The notes under the pieces: model-generated | Database searches by the model: none | Seen by the model: only the letters and a program-made list of their open reading frames with translations | What the model was told of the DNA's origin: nothing | Part shown: positions 60,294 through 64,000 of the stretch, one piece after another | Layout of the letters: each line of letters begins with the position of its first letter | How positions within the stretch are numbered: position 1 is the first letter of the stretch | Assembly: GCF_019175285.1 (NCBI RefSeq) | Contig: NC_056523.1 | Location: 185,008,180 to 185,072,179, forward strand | Direction: 5' to 3' | DNA: 64,000 bases | DNA from: Sceloporus undulatus | Lineage: Eukaryota; Chordata; Lepidosauria; Squamata; Phrynosomatidae | Position numbers and translations under genes: made by a program

Positions 60294-60506
60294 ATAGTAG
60301 GCTCTCCATATCCATGGATTCTTTATCTACAGATTCAAACATCCATGGTTTAAAAATACTGGAAAAATATATAAATTCCAAAAAAATAAAAATAAAATAA
60401 AAACAAACCGTGATTACAATGCCATTGCATTTAAGGGGACTTGAGCATCCATGGATTTTGGTATCCATGTGGGATCCTAGAACCAGTGAATACTAAAGGT
60501 CCACTG
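60294..60506. mobile_element. Tigger-type MITE (MER2-like)
   Basis: AGTAGGCTCTCCATATCCAT at one end and ATACTAAAGGTCCACTG at the other are inverted, with TA after the right end. GGGACTTGAGCATCCATGGA and TTTTGGTATCCATGTGGGAT match the mammalian MER2 layout as I recall it. Confidence 0.8.
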
Positions 60507-60587
60507 TATTTTTCATAATCACTTACATAGCAAAGGAGTGCTATCTAACTCCAGAATCAACATCAGTTATTTCTTTCTGTGCCTGAA

Positions 60588-60798
60588 AATGCATCTACAC
60601 TGTAGAAATAATGCAGTTTGACACCACTTTAAGTGTGTAGCTCCATCCTATGGAATCCTGGGATTTGTAGTTTCACAAGGTCTTTAGCCTTCTCTGCCAA
60701 AGGGTGCTGGTGTCTCACAAAACTACAAATCCCAGGATTCTGTAGGATGGAGCCATGGCATTTAAAGTGGTGTCAAACTGCATTATTTCTACAGCACA
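60588..60798. mobile_element. Palindromic MITE, family A, well preserved
   Basis: CATCTACACTGTAGAAATAA and TGCAGTTTGACACCACTTTA pair with TAAAGTGGTGTCAAACTGCA and TTATTTCTACAGC. The inner arms CTGGGATTTGTAGTTTCACA and CAAAACTACAAATCCCAGGA pair. It is the reference copy of family A. Confidence 0.9.
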
Positions 60799-63184
60799 GT
60801 ACAGGGACCTTCCTTTTTGGTTCACAACTGCAGTCCAGTATCACTTGCCTTTTATGTCCTCTTCTCTTAGCAGCAGTAGCCAACAGTTGGATGTGAATTA
60901 CTTCCGTTAGGCAGTAAGCATGAAGCCAAACCTGATAAGTACCAGGCTGCCAAGGCTGCTGCCTTATGAAACCTCTGCCAGCTTTCTAATATGAAAACTT
61001 TTAAAGAAGATTTCAACTTATGACATGATTTTTGATGCATGATTTGCACTCCAGCCACAGCCCACATAGCTTTTCCAAGCTGGGTGGCATATAAAGTGGA
61101 AAGCTCTGTGAATCCCTTTCCTGAATGGGGTGGTGACTGACAGGTCATCCTTTGGAAGTGGAGGATTACTGCAAAGATTATTTATTTATGGCCTGGAAGG
61201 GAACAACAGACACTCAGGGACTATGGTAATCCATAGGCAGAAGCACTGCATGCTTGAAGTCCAGTCAGTTAAGACTACAAGGCAGACTACTTTTGTCAGG
61301 CTATTGCTTTCCTTATTCAAGACACCATGTCCAAAATATGTTTCCAGGGGCCATCTCCCTCTTCTGCAATCTCGTATTTTGTGCAACGGTGGTGTTAGCC
61401 ATGTAGCCTTCCGGATGTTGTTGGATTGCAAGTCCCAGCAGCTCTAGTTAGCATAGTCAATGGCAAGGAATGTTGGGAGCTGCAACCCAGTGACATCTGG
61501 AATGCTGCATTTCTCCTCCCATTTAGGCAAGGCAAGGAAAGGCAAAACAAAAAACAACCTGCCACTAGGCCAAACATACAGAACAAGATGACAGAATGGA
61601 CCAGGCCACTTCAAGCTGAAATGGAGGAATATGGATTGATGTAACTCCCTGCAAAAGGTATTTGCCTGCTGTCAAAAGGTAAGGAGGAAGGGGGCAGCCT
61701 CGCTTCTGGTTTACATGGAGAAGTATTTCAAAGTAGATTCTGTCAGCACCTGCAACGGAGAGTGGTGTAAATTCTTACCGCCACCTTTTTATCTCATCTC
61801 CTTGACTAGTCTTAGGATGTGATAGTAGTCCCTCTGTAACAATAAATCTAGATCTGCTTCAGTCATGTAAAACAATGCTTAGACTACCCCTGCCCCCAGC
61901 ACTGTTTCATGCTTCTCTTATATACATCCCCATACAATGTGTATGTAATGTCCTACTGGGCAACTCACAGCCCTTCAGATGTTCTTGGACTGCAGCTCCC
62001 ATCAGCTTCAAACAGAAACAACAATGACTGCAACCCAACAACAAGAACTGCAGCCCAAGAACATTGGAATGGCTGTATTTTTTCCACCCTACACCTTTCT
62101 GGGCCCTTGTTTCCTGGGAAGGACTCTTTACACAGCCTTAAGCACTTCCCTATGGGCAAAGCCTGCATCCTTTCAAATCTGGCTTTTTGAAGCACTCCCT
62201 GCTTATTGGTGAGTCTAGCCATGCTATCTGGAAGATTCTAGTTGTAGTCCCAAAAAGTAACATTTCACTAGAGGATATCACACGACTGAAATTGGAAGTA
62301 TAATCCAGTGTCATCCTGAACGCAATCATACGTATTCACATTATTGCGCGAAAGGTTAACACATGTGATCGCTGGCAGTCCAAACGCACTCCGAACACAA
62401 TCACGCGTCAATCCACAGTTAAGTAAATTCAGTGAACTAGCAAAGTCACAAACCCTATTCCTAGGCAACTTCACACTCAGTGCGCTGTTGTTTGGTGTGA
62501 TGTGCATGTTTCCTTTGGTCCTGCCCCCCCAATTTGTAAGGGGGGTTTCCCATGAAGCCACGCTGCAATTCTGCTTCAATTTTGCTTCCGCTTGTCCTTC
62601 AGCATTGCTGGGGGGGGGGGCTTCTGCCTGCTAATTAAGAGGTATGGACTGGGAGCTATTGGATAACCATTATATTCACATTTTAACGTGACAAGAGTGA
62701 ATATATGCTCATTTTAACGTAAATAGAGCATGTTCTTTCAACCATTCTTCCTGCCCCCCCCCCAACCTCTTTTGTAAATTGTGGGGTTCCTTGGTTCCTC
62801 TCTCTCACTTGTCTAAATATGCTATGCACCAGTCATCTGGAGTCTCACTGAGCATGCGCAAGGGTGCCAATTTGCAATTAAGAACCCACCAATGTGATGG
62901 CTTACTTTGCACTGAATCTGGGTTGAGTTCGGGGAGGCCATTACAGTGAATTTAAGGTGTGATAAGTAATCACTTAATTGCATGAATTTTTGAACTGACC
63001 TTGCTATCTTCTCTTTAGAAATCGAGAGACTCCCGTCCCGTTTAATAAACTGTCTGTCTGTCTGTTACACAAAACCTATGGGGCTGCTTTCCACCACCCC
63101 CCACCCCCCACCCCCATGCCACTTCCACTAGATGGACTAAGTTCACTAGGGCCATTTTCCTCTGTGAGAGACAGTCCTGGGCAG

Positions 63185-63944
63185 TGGTGTACTAGGGGTT
63201 GGTGTCACCTGTTGTGTGTGTGGGAAAGCAGTCCGCTTCAGCCCTCTGGGGGTCCATTTGGGCTTTGGGCATGGGTGCAACCATGGCAAGGCCCAAACGG
63301 AATTGACTAATGTGGCTGCTGGCCAAGCGAGAAAGGGATGCCTAAGAGGGGGTGATACCACTGCTCCTCAAACATCTGCCTTCTGGCAGAAACAGGCTGT
63401 GACATTCACCTGTGTCCCATTAAAATACTGAAGAATGGTGTGAGTGGGGTGAGACGTAGTGGGAGGAGAAAAGAAAGGCCCCAGGTTTGTTTGTTTTAAA
63501 AAATCAAATTTCAAAAATATATTTTTTTAATTTAAAAATAGTTTTAATATATATATTTTAAAAAAATTAAAAAGCACATGAGACTATGTATATGTAAATA
63601 CATTTATGCTGGACATATGATATTGTAATTGAAAAGTACAATTTTAATTGTGTTATTGTTTATGTCACAACGATTGCCATTATTATCCAGTGATATAGGG
63701 GAATTATGATTTATGAGTAACATTAGTCCAAAATACATGACTAAGAATTCTGTATGGTGTGGTACAAAAGGACATCAGTGGGGTGTGTGTGTGTGTGTGT
63801 GTGATGACACCATGAGTAACCGCACCAGGTGACACCAATCCTAGTGACACCACTGCACCCAGCAGCTGTGCAGGGTGTCACCCCCCTCCGGGATGTCACT
63901 TGGTGTGGTCCACACCCCTTACACCCCCTAGTGACACCACTGCC
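63185..63944. mobile_element. hAT element of the CAGTGGTGTCAC group, near full length
   Basis: The left end CAGTGGTGTACTAGGGGTTG and the right end CCTAGTGACACCACTG are inverted. A second internal TIR-like block (GACACCAATCCTAGTGACAC) precedes the right end. The flanks GTCCTGGG and CCTCTGGG share only their last five bases, so the target duplication is worn. A GT run lies at 63786-63804. Confidence 0.7.
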
Positions 63945-64000
63945 TCTGGGTCCAATTGGCCTAAGTCCCTGGTGCAGACAGAGACTACTAACTGGGAGAG

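Larger units (their letters stand above)
48329..64000 (-). other. Presumed upstream intron of the LMX1-family gene
   Basis: No LIM1 exon (WHEQC/KLYCK-type words on the minus strand) could be found to the end of the window. The DNA is repeat-rich and its elements are listed separately. Stretches without recognised content are about 48.93-49.63, 54.06-54.62, 54.76-56.37, 58.2-58.8, 60.8-61.39, 61.5-61.95 and 62.1-63.1 kb. Confidence 0.6.

Noticed and set aside
62268-63010. Possible DNA transposon with TATCACAC / GTGTGATAA ends
   Set aside because: The inverted ends are too short and no target duplication or related copy was found in the window.
48329-64000. Search for the LIM1 and first exons of the LMX1-family gene
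   Set aside because: No LIM1-like cysteine pattern or flanking splice sites were found on the minus strand. The exons probably lie beyond the window.

Overview
The window is nuclear DNA of a squamate reptile, most likely a lizard. Three things point there: Sauria-type SINEs (about 29.82-30.05 kb and 49.85-50.09 kb), many copies of a tRNA-derived SINE ending in AAGGCACACAACAACAAC, and Bov-B, CR1 and L2-like LINE remains mixed with a very dense load of small DNA transposons (hAT, Tigger/pogo and palindromic MITEs). All genes are spliced and have short exons. No tRNA, rRNA, CRISPR or operon-type features were found. Gene names and comparisons with human proteins come from memory of those families; no search was run.

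Three genes can be read exon by exon. (1) ATP13A1, the P5A-type ATPase of the endoplasmic reticulum, lies on the minus strand: seven coding exons from 19,542 down to 1,877 encode the first 338 residues, and the rest lies beyond base 1. (2) CHCHD5, a small twin-CX9C protein, starts head-to-head with ATP13A1 from a shared CpG-rich promoter and runs on the plus strand to 24,586. Its ATG is split by intron 1 (AT|G). (3) A LIM-homeobox gene of the LMX1 family lies on the minus strand: six exons from 48,328 down to the stop at 36,179 encode LIM2, the homeodomain, a glutamine tract and the conserved C-terminus. The 5' exons (start, LIM1) should lie beyond base 64,000. Its sequence mixes LMX1A-like and LMX1B-like residues with unique ones. 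Together with its position beside ATP13A1 (human 19p13, in the paralogon that also contains the 1q and 9q LMX1 regions), this suggests a third LMX1 ohnolog that mammals lack.

Layout: 1-19.5 kb ATP13A1; 19.5-20.0 kb bidirectional promoter, with an 84-87-bp tandem duplication carrying NRF1-like motifs; 20.0-24.6 kb CHCHD5; 24.6-36.2 kb 3' flank and intergenic DNA between two convergent genes; 36.2-48.3 kb the LMX1-family gene; 48.3-64 kb presumably its upstream intron, filled with CR1, SINE, hAT, Tigger and MITE copies. Two AT-rich stretches free of obvious repeats (about 13.0-13.5 kb and 56.9-57.05 kb) are dense in TAAT homeodomain cores and may be cis-regulatory.

The three genes are not known to share a pathway. 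ATP13A1 clears mislocalised membrane proteins from the ER, CHCHD5 is a mitochondrial intermembrane-space type protein, and LMX1 proteins are developmental transcription factors. Their adjacency is informative for genome history rather than for function.
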